From Pezicula radicicola (taxonomy: Eukaryota; Ascomycota; Leotiomycetes; Helotiales; Dermateaceae): a stretch of DNA of 64,000 nucleotides. The notes beneath the pieces are model-generated. The model searched no databases. It saw only the letters and a program-made list of their open reading frames with translations, and was not told the origin of the DNA. The stretch lies in contig PDUO01000010.1 in the NCBI GenBank assembly GCA_003008705.1, positions 186,001 to 250,000 of the forward strand. Reading direction: 5' to 3'. Shown piece by piece: positions 35,240 to 43,970 of this stretch. How positions within the stretch are numbered: position 1 is the first letter of the stretch; each line of letters starts with the position of its first letter. The translations under genes and the position numbers were made by a program.

Positions 35240-36680
35240 CTATAGTTCCGCTTCAGTAACAAACCCTAAAGCTTGTCTCCTTGTCGGCGCATTAGCATCG
35301 AAATATGGCTTTTCAGCCAAGGAAGCAACTCTCGTGCCGTGTCTTGGCTCTCTCCCTTCATAATCCCAGCTAGCATTATGAATTGTGATTCGATTATCCC
35401 AAAGAGCGCTTGTCCTTGGCGTCCATTTGAAGCGTACCTGGATATCGATATTCTTTTCATATACATCGAAGAGATAGTCAAGGATTAAATCTGACTCGGC
35501 TTTATCGAGTCCTACAATTCGAAGGGTGAGGGCTCGGTTCACAAAGAGGGATTTCCAGCCTGTAGCTGGATGGACACGAACCACTGAAATGGGGCGTCAG
35601 TATAAGAAGAATGGGGAATTTAAAGGTTTCAGCTACTTACATGGGTGGATACGTGTGATTCTCTTGGCGCCAGCTTGTGGATTGTTTCTATCAGGATAGG
35701 TATGCGCTGAGCAGAAGACAGCCATTTTGCCGTCAATCATCTTGCGGAAATCGGGCGAGAGCTTTTCATAGGCGCTGTAGCCGCTAGCCCAGACAGTATC
35801 TCCTGTTTGGCAGTCAGTTACAATAAATACTCTCTTGGTCACTGAACAGAAAGGCTAATGGATTCTATTGGGGCCGGACATACCTCCCACACTTGGAATA
35901 GTGTCATTGTGCAGATGGGTAATACCAGCCGGTTGTCTCTCATGCACCAAATCTCTAATTCAAGATCAGTACATGCCAATTCTAATAAATAAAAGACTCA
36001 CGTATGCCATTTACTCGCGCCCCCCGGATTCCTAAAACTGTGAACACCCTTCCCATCATCCTCATCCTTGAAAGCAGCAGTCTTCCCATGAGCCGCCTCC
36101 TGACCCGGCCACTGCCACACCGCAATATTAGCTTCTTGGTCAATTGAAGGTCTTCAGAAGACATGAGACTGTTTTATGAGGAGGAAAGATTGTATTGACT
36201 TACAACAATAATACACCCTTCAACCCCCGGCATATGCGGCACCTGTGGATGAACCTCAATCTCACCAAAATGTTCCGTCACCTTCTTCTGCTCTTGCGGA
36301 CTCAAATCCTGATCTCTAAAAAACACTACACTTCTCTCTGCAATCAATAACGCCAACTCATCCTTCTGCTTGTCGTTCAAATCCTTTAATTGCATTCCAA
36401 CAATCTCTGTTCCGATATGTGGTGTCAAATGGATTACCTCTTTAGCGGTGGAGAACAATGCGGATTTGGATTTGTCTGCACGGGAACCGGGGTCGGTATA
36501 GGGGCGGTCGTTGTCACGGATTGCGTAGGCTTCATCGATGTAGAGAGTTTTGGACGGGGATTCAGGGTAGCCTTTTGAGAGGTCTATTCCGGCGGCTGTA
36601 AGGCGGGCGAGGGCGTTGAAGGGGAGGAGGTTTTTGACTCGGATCTCGGTTGGTTGGTCGGTGGCTACGGAGGGGGCCAT
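35240..36680 (-). CDS. TauD/TfdA-family 2-oxoglutarate dioxygenase
   Basis: Five exons: 36680..~36217, 36151..36002, 35954..35884, 35802..35641, 35583..35240. Exons 2-5 join in phase; the exon 1 donor is uncertain (GTGTAT at 36216 keeps phase, while the stronger GTAAGT at 36203 does not with the likely acceptor). About 400 residues. TauD features: VVFFRDQDLSPQEQ, FGEIEVHPQVP, the iron-binding His and Asp split by an intron (KWH|TDLVHERQPAG), SVGGDTVWASGYSAYEKLS, the distal His in ITIHNASWD and the 2-oxoglutarate Arg near REPRHGTR. In yeast the related enzyme (JLP1) cleaves sulfonates; fungal relatives also serve in metabolite pathways. Being the first intact gene inside the island, it may be a pathway oxygenase, but nothing in sequence proves it. 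Confidence 0.85.
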
Positions 36681-37578
36681 TTTGGTGCGTGGTTGATTTG
36701 TAGAGTCAGTTGTATCGTCTGTTTGGGTTGAGGTGGCAATGAGGAGTATACGATTATATAGAGATGTTGCTGAATATATAGGAGTTTCGAAACTCTTACC
36801 AGATAAAAAAAAATACCTTGATTTCAATACTTAAGCTCGTTTCTCTGTATATACTTTAGCTAGTATCTGATTAAACTTTCAACTTTATGTATTATAAATC
36901 TATAATTATATAGATAATCTTTGATTAAGTTTCCTTATAGTATAAGTATATAGTCTAAACGAATAAATTAGTTAATTTAAAAATTCAAAGTTAAAGTAAT
37001 TAGAAACTAAGTTTATAATATAGTGAGAAACCTAACTCCACTTCACCTATACTTTAAGAAAGCCGCCAAAAAGGCAAAATCTATTCATGACTCGAGTATA
37101 CTTCGTACAGGCCCGAACAATTCTTATTTACGTCTGTGTTAAACAAGGGTAATTAACCAATCACTTAACGAGGAAGTCCCATTTTAGCTACATCTGGCTA
37201 GTTGTGCTCAGACAGAAATAAGAATTGTTCGGGCCTGTTCGAAGTAGGCTGTTCTCTAAGGTTCTGGCCTATATGAGCTTGGTTCAACAAGGATGAAAAC
37301 CCTATATACACATAGCTATATTTAAATTTGATTTGGTTGGTAAAATTAAATTGAAGCTTCTAACTGTTTTAAATCGAAACAAATCAGTAAGTTTCAATCA
37401 GAGTTTTCAAATACTCGGTAGATAATTCAACATTTCGTTTATTTGCTGGTTTTCCGGGAGTCTCTGTGCTTCTACATATCATCGACATTTCGCTCTTTCC
37501 AGTGGCAACTATACAACTTGCACAATAATTCTCATCTACAAACCTCAGTCACGTAACGTTTAAGTTCTCAAAGACACA
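36681..37578. other. AT-rich intergenic region with one MITE
   Basis: 900 bp between divergent genes (TauD and prenyltransferase), so it holds both promoters. 36830-37060 is AT-rich; an inverted-repeat element sits at 37101..37244. No gene. Confidence 0.55.
37101..37244. mobile_element. 144-bp TA-flanked inverted-repeat element
   Basis: Ends CTTCGTACAGGCCCGAACAA and, inverted, TTGTTCGGGCCTGTTCGAAG; the pairing reaches about 37 bp (ATTCTTATTT / AAATAAGAAT). TA dinucleotides lie directly outside. Non-coding; single copy recognised in the window. Confidence 0.72.
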
Positions 37579-38571
37579 ATGGCTATGAAAAATCCCTCCA
37601 TCTTGTCGGGTCCTCAATTTCTAAAAGAGACTGAAGACCATTCAATGACTACGGTAGATCCTACCATTTTCTCAGCTCCTCGATTTCTAAAAGATGTCGA
37701 AGAATTGTGCAAAATTCTCAACGCCCCATTTTCAGCATCAACAACAAAAGCGGTACTGAGTGCCTATGACATCCACTTCAATAACGCACCTGTGGGATGG
37801 CGAGTCACCTCCAAGGATTCCTCACTCAACTATCGCTTTTTCCAAGACAGATCATCTGATACAGTTGATATTGCCATTCGAGCAGGATTCATCAAGCCCA
37901 GTCCCATAGCCGATTTGGTGCGATTTTGGACTAAGTTATTTAACGGCGAAGTACAACAATGGTGTGATTTTGACACTTCAACGGGACTTGTAAAGTCATG
38001 GCTATTCCTGGGTCGAACACGTCAAATGGATGACGTTCTCAATCTTGATTTCGTTCCGGATTCGATTCGTCGTCACACAGAAAAGTTCAAACAGCACGGA
38101 CTAGACAGAGTAAGGACTCTTGCTGTTGATTGGCATTCCGAAACAATCAACATCTATTGGCGTGTACCAGGACCACTCTCCAAAAACAAAGCTGACGGAT
38201 TACTTGGGTTGACGGGTTGTGGACCGCTAGACGAGGCGGAAGTGGAGGAAATCTGTAGATTTGCGAGTGCAAAGGACGGCAGTTTCGCTTTCGCTGTTAC
38301 GGTAGGCTTTCAATCTGGTGAGATTGGAAGGGCGGCTATTTACGCTACGAAGCTGCCAAGAGGTAATCTTCCGGAAATAAGTGATGGAAGGTTGGTTACC
38401 TTCCTTGATCGAGCGCCGGATTATGATCCGGAGGAGTGGATCAGCATTGGCTGGGGTTTTCGGAAAAGCGGGAAGAAGTATATGAAAGCTGAGAAGAGCT
38501 ATTGCGGGAAATTCATGGAGATAGTGAAGATCATGATGATCCAAGATCCAAATATTGTATTTAGTGGATAG
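37579..38571 (+). CDS. ABBA-type aromatic prenyltransferase (fungal Ptf/CloQ-NphB-like)
   Basis: Single exon, 330 residues, no Asp-rich DDxxD motif. The sequence reads as the fungal branch of the CloQ/NphB family: VLSAYDIHFNNAPVGWRVTS, LNYRFFQDR, KSWLFLGRTRQMDDVLNL, VRTLAVDWHSETINIYWR, FAVTVGFQSGEIGRAAIYA and SIGWGFRKSGKKYMKAEKSY. Basic residues that hold the diphosphate in NphB have plausible counterparts. Characterised fungal members from Botrytis, Sclerotinia and Aspergillus terreus add dimethylallyl to dihydroxynaphthalenes in vitro; the natural substrate is, to my knowledge, open. Residues 5-18 and about 27-40 are near-copies (NPSILSGPQFLKETED and DPTIFSAPRFLKDVEE), an internal duplication. 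It sits in the island with OMT, P450 and two PKS genes, which points to a polyketide acceptor. Confidence 0.88.
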   Translation: MAMKNPSILSGPQFLKETEDHSMTTVDPTIFSAPRFLKDVEELCKILNAPFSASTTKAVLSAYDIHFNNAPVGWRVTSKDSSLNYRFFQDRSSDTVDIAIRAGFIKPSPIADLVRFWTKLFNGEVQQWCDFDTSTGLVKSWLFLGRTRQMDDVLNLDFVPDSIRRHTEKFKQHGLDRVRTLAVDWHSETINIYWRVPGPLSKNKADGLLGLTGCGPLDEAEVEEICRFASAKDGSFAFAVTVGFQSGEIGRAAIYATKLPRGNLPEISDGRLVTFLDRAPDYDPEEWISIGWGFRKSGKKYMKAEKSYCGKFMEIVKIMMIQDPNIVFSG

Positions 38572-39072
38572 GACTTTACAAAAGAAAGATGTTTTCCCCT
38601 TATCCGATTCCCAGATGTTCCAATTATCAAAGATGAGTATAATATCACTTAATTACACTTAACGATCTTGAACCGCTTACTCCAACTATCCGATTTTCTA
38701 GTCACTCCTACCATGTTCATTATTACGCCTAAGTTAAATACTATCTCTATTCCCCTCCCAGTTTTAATCGGAAATGTCGGGTTGGAAACTCGAATTCTGT
38801 TATTAGAATAGCACAATAGTTGAAGTTTTTCACAATTGAACCTTTTTTCATAAGACCAGGGGCAAAGCAATACCATGTAATAGCATTCTTGTTCCTTTCT
38901 ATAAGGTTTAAAAGCACTCTTCGGCATTTGAATAAGTTGTAATATGTGTAGCCCCCCCGGACCCTCATGCATAGTCCCCCCATTCTTTCTCTACATAAAA
39001 AATATCTATACTTTGCTAGCTTCCAAATATAAAAAAAACCTTAAAAGTAAATACTTTAAACTCGAATTTATA

Positions 39073-39154
39073 CTATCCTCCCCCCGGTTTGAATGTTAAT
39101 TTTTTAGCCGTTGCTACACTGTAAAAATTAACATTCGAACCGGGGGGAGGATAG
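39073..39154. mobile_element. 82-bp palindromic MITE, CTATCC terminal family
   Basis: Arms CTATCCTCCCCCCGGTTTGA / TCGAACCGGGGGGAGGATAG continue through ATGTTAATTTTT / AAAAATTAACAT, about 32 bp each with one mismatch, around an 18-base loop. TA flanks (39071-39072, 39155-39156). The ends resemble the elements at 42972 and 43314. Confidence 0.75.
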
Positions 39155-39171
39155 TAGCACAACGGTTAGTA

Positions 39172-39200
39172 GTTAGGTTAGGGTTGGTTAGGGTTAGGGT
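39172..39200 (+). repeat. Short interstitial telomere-like repeat
   Basis: Reads GTTAGGTTAGGG TTGGTTAGGG TTAGGGT, three to four units of the fungal telomere repeat TTAGGG with small defects. It lies inside the 408-bp element. Confidence 0.7.
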
Positions 39201-39583
39201 CCGTGGGGGGCAGTGAGAGCCCCCTGTATAAGGATTATTTTCTATGTTTTTTTTTGTTGTGTTATAAACGTTTTTGTTCGAAGTAAATATCAGAATTTCT
39301 GGACAAGGGGGCGGGGTGGGGGGTATGCATAAGGGTCCGGGGGGGCTACGCATATCACGACTCGTTCGAATGGGTCACAATCTCTTTAAAACTCACAATA
39401 AGCAGCAGTTGTTTGCCTCCGATTTCCGAAAGTGAAGAAACAGAGCTTTTCTAAACAACGTTAATCGGACAAAATCGATATCACTAATATTCTTTTCGTT
39501 GCTAAACAGACGTGATTATATAAAGCCATTGCTACGGTAGAACACCCAAGACTGTCGTCCCGAACAAGACTTATACACGCTAT

Positions 39584-41122
39584 ATGAAAACGATGGCAAC
39601 TCTGATATCTAAGACCGAGGATTTGAAGGAGCTGCGTCAAATTCTCCACCAAGGCATTGACGATCTGCTTCTGGAGCTGGAGAGCCATGGCCGAAAACCT
39701 CCCTCCTTGAAGCTATGTGATCCAGCAGAACTTCTTGCCACTCCAGTTGGCGAGAAACCAAGGCGGAATATTGTTAGAGCGTGTGAGAAATTGACAACAT
39801 TGGTTCAGGGACCTATGGATGTATGTATTTTTACTCCAGAGCGAAACCACCCAGTATGGGTATATTCCAGAGTTGTGATACTATCTTTCGAGCAATTCTG
39901 ATTCTGAGATCTTACAGTGGATGATGCAATCAACAGGCGGACACGTATTCCCTGCTGTTCTTGATACTGTCATTGAGCTCAAATTACACCATCTGATTTC
40001 TACCGATACCCAAAAGCCAACGAGCCTGGCGGATCTGGAAAGGGATAGCGAAGGATCTCAAGAACTGATCAGTAAGTGAAAGTCTATACTTTGGAGATAT
40101 ATAGATTGACTGTTTATCTAGGCCGCTTGCTTCGCTATTTAACCCAACGATATGTTTTTCAGGAAGTTTCACCGGGTTTTTACATCCATAATGCAAACTC
40201 AAGTATTCTGAAGCTACCAGAAGTTGAAGCTCTCATGGGATTATGGTAGGTTTGATTACCAACACAATGGATTAAACCAAATTCTGATGAAATATAGCTC
40301 TGACGAGATATTTCGAGCATCCTCAGCCCTCATGCCGGTAATGAAAGAGAACAGCTTCCAAGTTGACAATGGAAGGAGTGCATTTTCGAAAGCGTTTGAT
40401 AGTACGTATATCTGTAGAGAGACTCACTTTTCAATCAAGAAATTGACTAGACTTCAGCCGATTTGGATTCCTTCGATTATCTTTTTAAGAAGGAACCAAA
40501 TCGAGGACGACGCTTTTCCCTGGCGATGACTCCTTTCACCGGCTCTTACGCATCCAGTCAGGCCTTATATCCATTCAAGGATCTTCGTTCTGGAGCTCTT
40601 GTCGTTGACGTGGGTGGGGGCAGTGGACACGTTTCCAACGAAATCGCAAAGACAAACCACCATCTCAAGTTTGTTGTACAAGACTTGGAGGAGCCTGTCT
40701 CTCTCGGAAGATCGATCTACAAGGATTCTGGTTTGCCGATCGAGTGGCAGGTGCATAACGCTTTTCAGCCGCAACCTGTCAAAGGAGCTGATGTATATTT
40801 CATGCGGCGCGTGTTGCATGACAACTCGGACTCTGCTGCGGCCAAAATTCTGAGGATGATAGTCGGAGCTATGGACAAGAAGTCTCGAATTCTTATCGAA
40901 GATATGATTGCCCCAGATTTGTATGGTGAAGACAGCGAATGGTTTATTAATCATGCGGACATTGTCATGATGATGATGCATAATGCTAAAGAGCGGACTC
41001 TCGCGGAATGGGACACTTTGGTCAAAAAGGCGGATGAAAGACTACGGATCATGAAGGTTTGGAAAGGAAGTGAGGATATGAGAGGAAACAGTGCCATTAT
41101 TGAAGTTATGTTGAGCTTGTAG
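39584..41122 (+). CDS. SAM-dependent O-methyltransferase (COMT-like)
   Basis: Five exons: 39584..39820, 39918..40071, 40122..40245, 40298..40401, 40458..41122; phases agree and give 427 residues (start may be the second Met at 39593). The N-terminal half is the winged-helix dimerisation domain (FPAVLDTVIELKLHHLIS, LLRYLTQRYVFQEVSPGFY). The C-terminal half is the Rossmann methyltransferase: VVDVGGGSGHVSNEIAK (SAM motif I), FVVQDLEEPVSL, and YFMRRVLHDNSDSAAAKILR with the His that acts as catalytic base in this family. The typical LHDWPD is LHDNSD here. It should methylate a phenolic hydroxyl; the nearby polyketide synthases and prenyltransferase suggest an aromatic polyketide acceptor (inference). 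Same strand as the prenyltransferase and P450. Confidence 0.9.
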
Positions 41123-41965
41123 AGGAGAACTTTCTGATTTACAATTCCTGCCCGTATTTTAGTTCATATTGTGTACTCGGTAGGAAAGCTCGGAGCTGGA
41201 AATGACGACTAAAGGACGTTTCTGTTCAATTTGGACTTGATGACGTTACAAACAGGTAGTTTAGGTCAGTAGCAACAGCGAACGTACGCAACGGGCATAC
41301 ATACACTCTGTGCCGACGCGCTCATAAATCGCTTAAATTCATAAATCTCAGCCAAATTCATGAATCCATTAAGGCAGCGCTATATACTTTATAATCACTA
41401 GTTGCGTAGTTGTATATTATAATTATAGGCTAGGTGCCCTATAGTTATAGGTTTTGTACTAAATTCAATAAGGATAGTCTATGTTTTACTAGATCTACAA
41501 CCAATTCATAAATTAAGCGATTCATGAACTCGTCGGCACAGCTCTCAAAATTAGGTATTTTTGAATTTTGTTTCATGGTTCTTCAACGGTACCTAGCAAC
41601 GAGTGATGTCAAAGTGGGGAATTACATGAATCTCGACTAGCTAGCAAAATAGAATACTAGCTCCCAGCACTTAAGAACTATGGTAAGAAGATTTATTGTT
41701 GCAATGTTCCAGGGGTACAGATGACAGAAAGACATGGAACGTTGTATCGGACAAAGAATTCTGAGCGCATATTAAAGGTCATAGTTCTCTAGTATCGAAT
41801 CGCGCTCCGTGTTCACCGTCCTCACCCCGCCATTCTAACCCCGCTCGCAAGCTTTGAACCCCGACCTCCGTACATCGACATGTATCTTCAGCACAAGTCA
41901 TTCCATCGCTAGCCAGTAATCGGCTCCGTGAGAAAAGACTATGTACATAACATTCGGGTGAGGTT
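41123..41965. other. Intergenic, holds one inverted-repeat element
   Basis: 3' flanks of the convergent O-methyltransferase and membrane-protein genes. A 232-bp element lies at 41309..41540. No gene seen. Confidence 0.55.
41309..41540. mobile_element. TGTGCCGACG-ended element, copy 1
   Basis: Ends TGTGCCGACGCGCTCATAAA and, inverted, TTCATGAACTCGTCGGCACA; inner arms ATCGCTTAAATTCATAAAT / AATTCATAAATTAAGCGAT. 232 bp, non-coding. The core (TTATAATCACTAGTTG, TTATAGG, GGTGCCCTATAG) is shared with the copy at 48711. No clear target duplication here. Confidence 0.75.
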
Positions 41966-42397
41966 TCATCTAAGCGCCTGTAGTAATGCCAATCCATAAA
42001 AACTTGCCGAGACTAGAGACACCAGCAAAAGAGAATGAATCAATAAGTGCACCCACGGCCCACCCGCAAACTTGACTTGCCGATCCGAGTTGTCTCCCAG
42101 CTTCCTGATCCTCACGGCAGCCCTTCTCATTGGAAAAATATGATAGACGGCCAGAGATCCCGCGACCATAGAGCTCGCATCGTCGAAAGTTTCGTTTCCC
42201 CTGACAAATAGGAACAGGAAGCATAGCACATCAGTGGTAAGGAGGGCTCCAGCGTAACTTTGGCATATCAAGATGGCCTCATCGCTTGCCTTCGGGTCTT
42301 GTAGCTGCATACGAGGCTGTAGCAGAAAGGATAGAGCTGCCATGGACTCAAAAATGAGATGCGCGAGAATAGGGAGGTTGGCGGTGTGCATTTTCAA
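41966..42397 (-). CDS. Small four-helix membrane protein, unknown
   Basis: Single exon, 143 residues. Four hydrophobic segments: LPILAHLIFESMAALSFLL, ILICQSYAGALLTTDVLCF(LFLFV), SMVAGSLAVYHIFPM and VHLLIHSLLLVSLVSASFYG. Short polar loops lie between (QPRMQLQDPKAS, RRAAVRIRKLGDNS). The pattern of His and Glu in helix 1 (HLIFE) and the four-helix layout recall small membrane proteins seen in fungal metabolite clusters, but I cannot name the family. Its place between the O-methyltransferase and P450 makes a cluster role possible. The GC-rich, codon-like sequence supports a real gene. Confidence 0.6.
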   Translation of the reverse strand: MKMHTANLPILAHLIFESMAALSFLLQPRMQLQDPKASDEAILICQSYAGALLTTDVLCFLFLFVRGNETFDDASSMVAGSLAVYHIFPMRRAAVRIRKLGDNSDRQVKFAGGPWVHLLIHSLLLVSLVSASFYGLALLQALR

Positions 42398-42971
42398 GGC
42401 GAATCAGAACGATTGAGTGGGAGCGGGAGAGCTGACTGTATGGTTGGATGGGTGGTAGAATGTACACAACGTGAATGAGGTCCACTTCTGACGAGATGAT
42501 TTATAATGCCGATAAAGTATATGAGGCAAGGCAACGATATGGAAAATCAAAATTGCAACAACCTCACTGTTATCCTAAACACAATATAATACTAGTCAGT
42601 TCTCCATTTAGAATATTATCATCAACCTTATTATAAACTCTATTAAATTCATCCTTCAATGAAAAGCTCTACCACAAATTCCACTACACCTACTGACTAC
42701 GAGTAGTTTTCAAACAAATCTTAACTGAGTCAGAGAGTTAGCCGTTTCTAAGTTTTTCCAAACCATTCCTCTAAACCCCACTTTACAAAAATACTAGAAA
42801 AAAGGTTTTTAGACTGCTAAGCTAGGGGCAATAGGGATAGCAATAGAATTCGAGTTTTGCAAAGTGCCGGTAATCTTTTTCTAAGTTTGATAGACAGAAC
42901 CTTTGTTAAAACTTTATTCCTTGGAGTGGGGGTTTAGGCCTCGTTTGGCAGCGTAATCTAAGACCGGAATA

Positions 42972-43155
42972 CTACTCCCCCCGCCCCTAAATAGAGGTTA
43001 TTCAGTGGGTCGGCGGTGTAGGTTTACTCCGGCAGTTACATAGACTATATTCGAGGAATTCTGGCATCCTTGGCACTCTCTTCATTGGTTTTATACAACT
43101 AGTGAGGCCACGTTAGGGATCCACTAAATAACCTCTATTTAAGGTGGGGGGATAG
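42972..43155. mobile_element. CTATCC-type MITE, copy A
   Basis: Ends CTACTCCCCCCGCCCCTAAA and, inverted, TTTAAGGTGGGGGGATAG, with inner arms TAGAGGTTATT / AATAACCTCTA. TA flanks. 184 bp, non-coding. Confidence 0.68.
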
Positions 43156-43160
43156 TACTA

Positions 43161-43240
43161 CTCGTACCAAGGATGAATAAACGTTAAATTTAACGTCGCT
43201 CGTCACCTAATAATTAACGTTTATTCATCCTTAGTACGAG
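43161..43240. mobile_element. 80-bp hairpin MITE, copy 2 (inverted orientation)
   Basis: Same ends as copies 1 and 3 (CTCGTAC...GTACGAG) and the same 80-bp length, but the central loop is in the opposite orientation (CGCTCGTCACCTAATAA). TA flanks (43159-43160, 43241-43242). Inserted a few bases from copy A and 18 bases before the N gap. Confidence 0.8.
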
Positions 43241-43258
43241 TATCCCTCCCCCCCCCCC

Positions 43259-43307
43259 NNNNNNNNNNNNNNNNNNNNNNNNNNNNNNNNNNNNNNNNNN
43301 NNNNNNN
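43259..43307. other. Assembly gap (49 N)
   Basis: Undetermined bases directly after a run of C, between two inverted-repeat elements that start or end in C/G runs. The gap is probably caused by the C homopolymer; its true length is unknown. Confidence 0.95.
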
Positions 43308-43313
43308 GATGTA

Positions 43314-43554
43314 CTATCCCCCCCCTAAATAAAGGTTATTTTACCCTGGGCGTACAAGGGGTACGACAGGAGCGTTCAGCGAGTAAAATCTACTGCTTCG
43401 AAGGGTGGCAAGCCTGTTGAAGTTTCTATGAGTACCCTAGCCTTTACAGACTAATATTTGGCCTATACAACGAGTACTTCCGACCACTTAGAGTATGCCC
43501 TTCGAGCCCCGACACACAGACAGGCCCGAATAACCTTTATTTAGGGGGGGATAG
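43314..43554. mobile_element. CTATCC-type MITE, copy B
   Basis: Ends CTATCCCCCCCCTAAATAAA and, inverted, TTTATTTAGGGGGGGATAG, inner arms GGTTATT / AATAACC. TA flanks (43312-43313, 43555-43556). 241 bp, non-coding. The interior differs from copy A. Confidence 0.7.
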
Positions 43555-43970
43555 TATAGAAAGAGGATATAAAACTAGAAACTACGAAATACTTGTATTC
43601 TAGAATATAGGAACTATTAGTTTCTCCTACTAAAAATCGTGTTTGGTAATACTTGTATTTTAGAATTTACTTTCAGTTAATAAGGTTAGCCTATTCTAAA
43701 GTTAACCCTAATTTAATAATGGCCTATAGCTATAGGCTGTACTCTCTATAAATTATAGGCTGCACTACCTATAAATTACAGGCTTTTTCGATTCCGAATA
43801 TTCTAAACTACGAAAACCATATCCTAAGCCTATATTCTCATTCATATCCCGCTGCCAAACGGGGCCTTAGTAGATCTGCAAACGAAGAAGACCTCTGACA
43901 CCAGATTCTTCTATCTCAGAAAGACTCAGAGAGAAAATCAAGCAGTTTATCATCATTTTTGCTCATCATT

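Larger units (their letters stand above)
38945..39352. mobile_element. 408-bp TA-flanked element with G/C-rich ends
   Basis: Ends TGTGTAGCCCCCCCGGACCC and, inverted, GGGTCCGGGGGGGCTACGCA, extended by CTCATGCATA / TATGCATAAG. TA outside both ends (38943-38944, 39353-39354). Its interior contains the 82-bp palindrome at 39073 and telomere-like repeats at 39172. Confidence 0.72.
38572..39583. other. Intergenic, nested MITEs and a telomere-like repeat
   Basis: About 1 kb between prenyltransferase and O-methyltransferase. 38945..39352 is one inverted-repeat element with a second palindrome and TTAGGG-type repeats inside (each listed). The last 230 bp is the O-methyltransferase promoter. No gene. 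Confidence 0.6.
42398..43970. other. MITE cluster with assembly gap, 1.6 kb
   Basis: Upstream of the P450. Contains two CTATCC-type elements, one 80-bp hairpin between them and a run of N (all listed). 43555-43860 is AT-rich. No gene. Confidence 0.6.

Noticed and set aside
39172..39200. True chromosome end or telomere join
   Set aside because: Only three to four units, surrounded by unique genes on both sides; interstitial repeat is the better reading.
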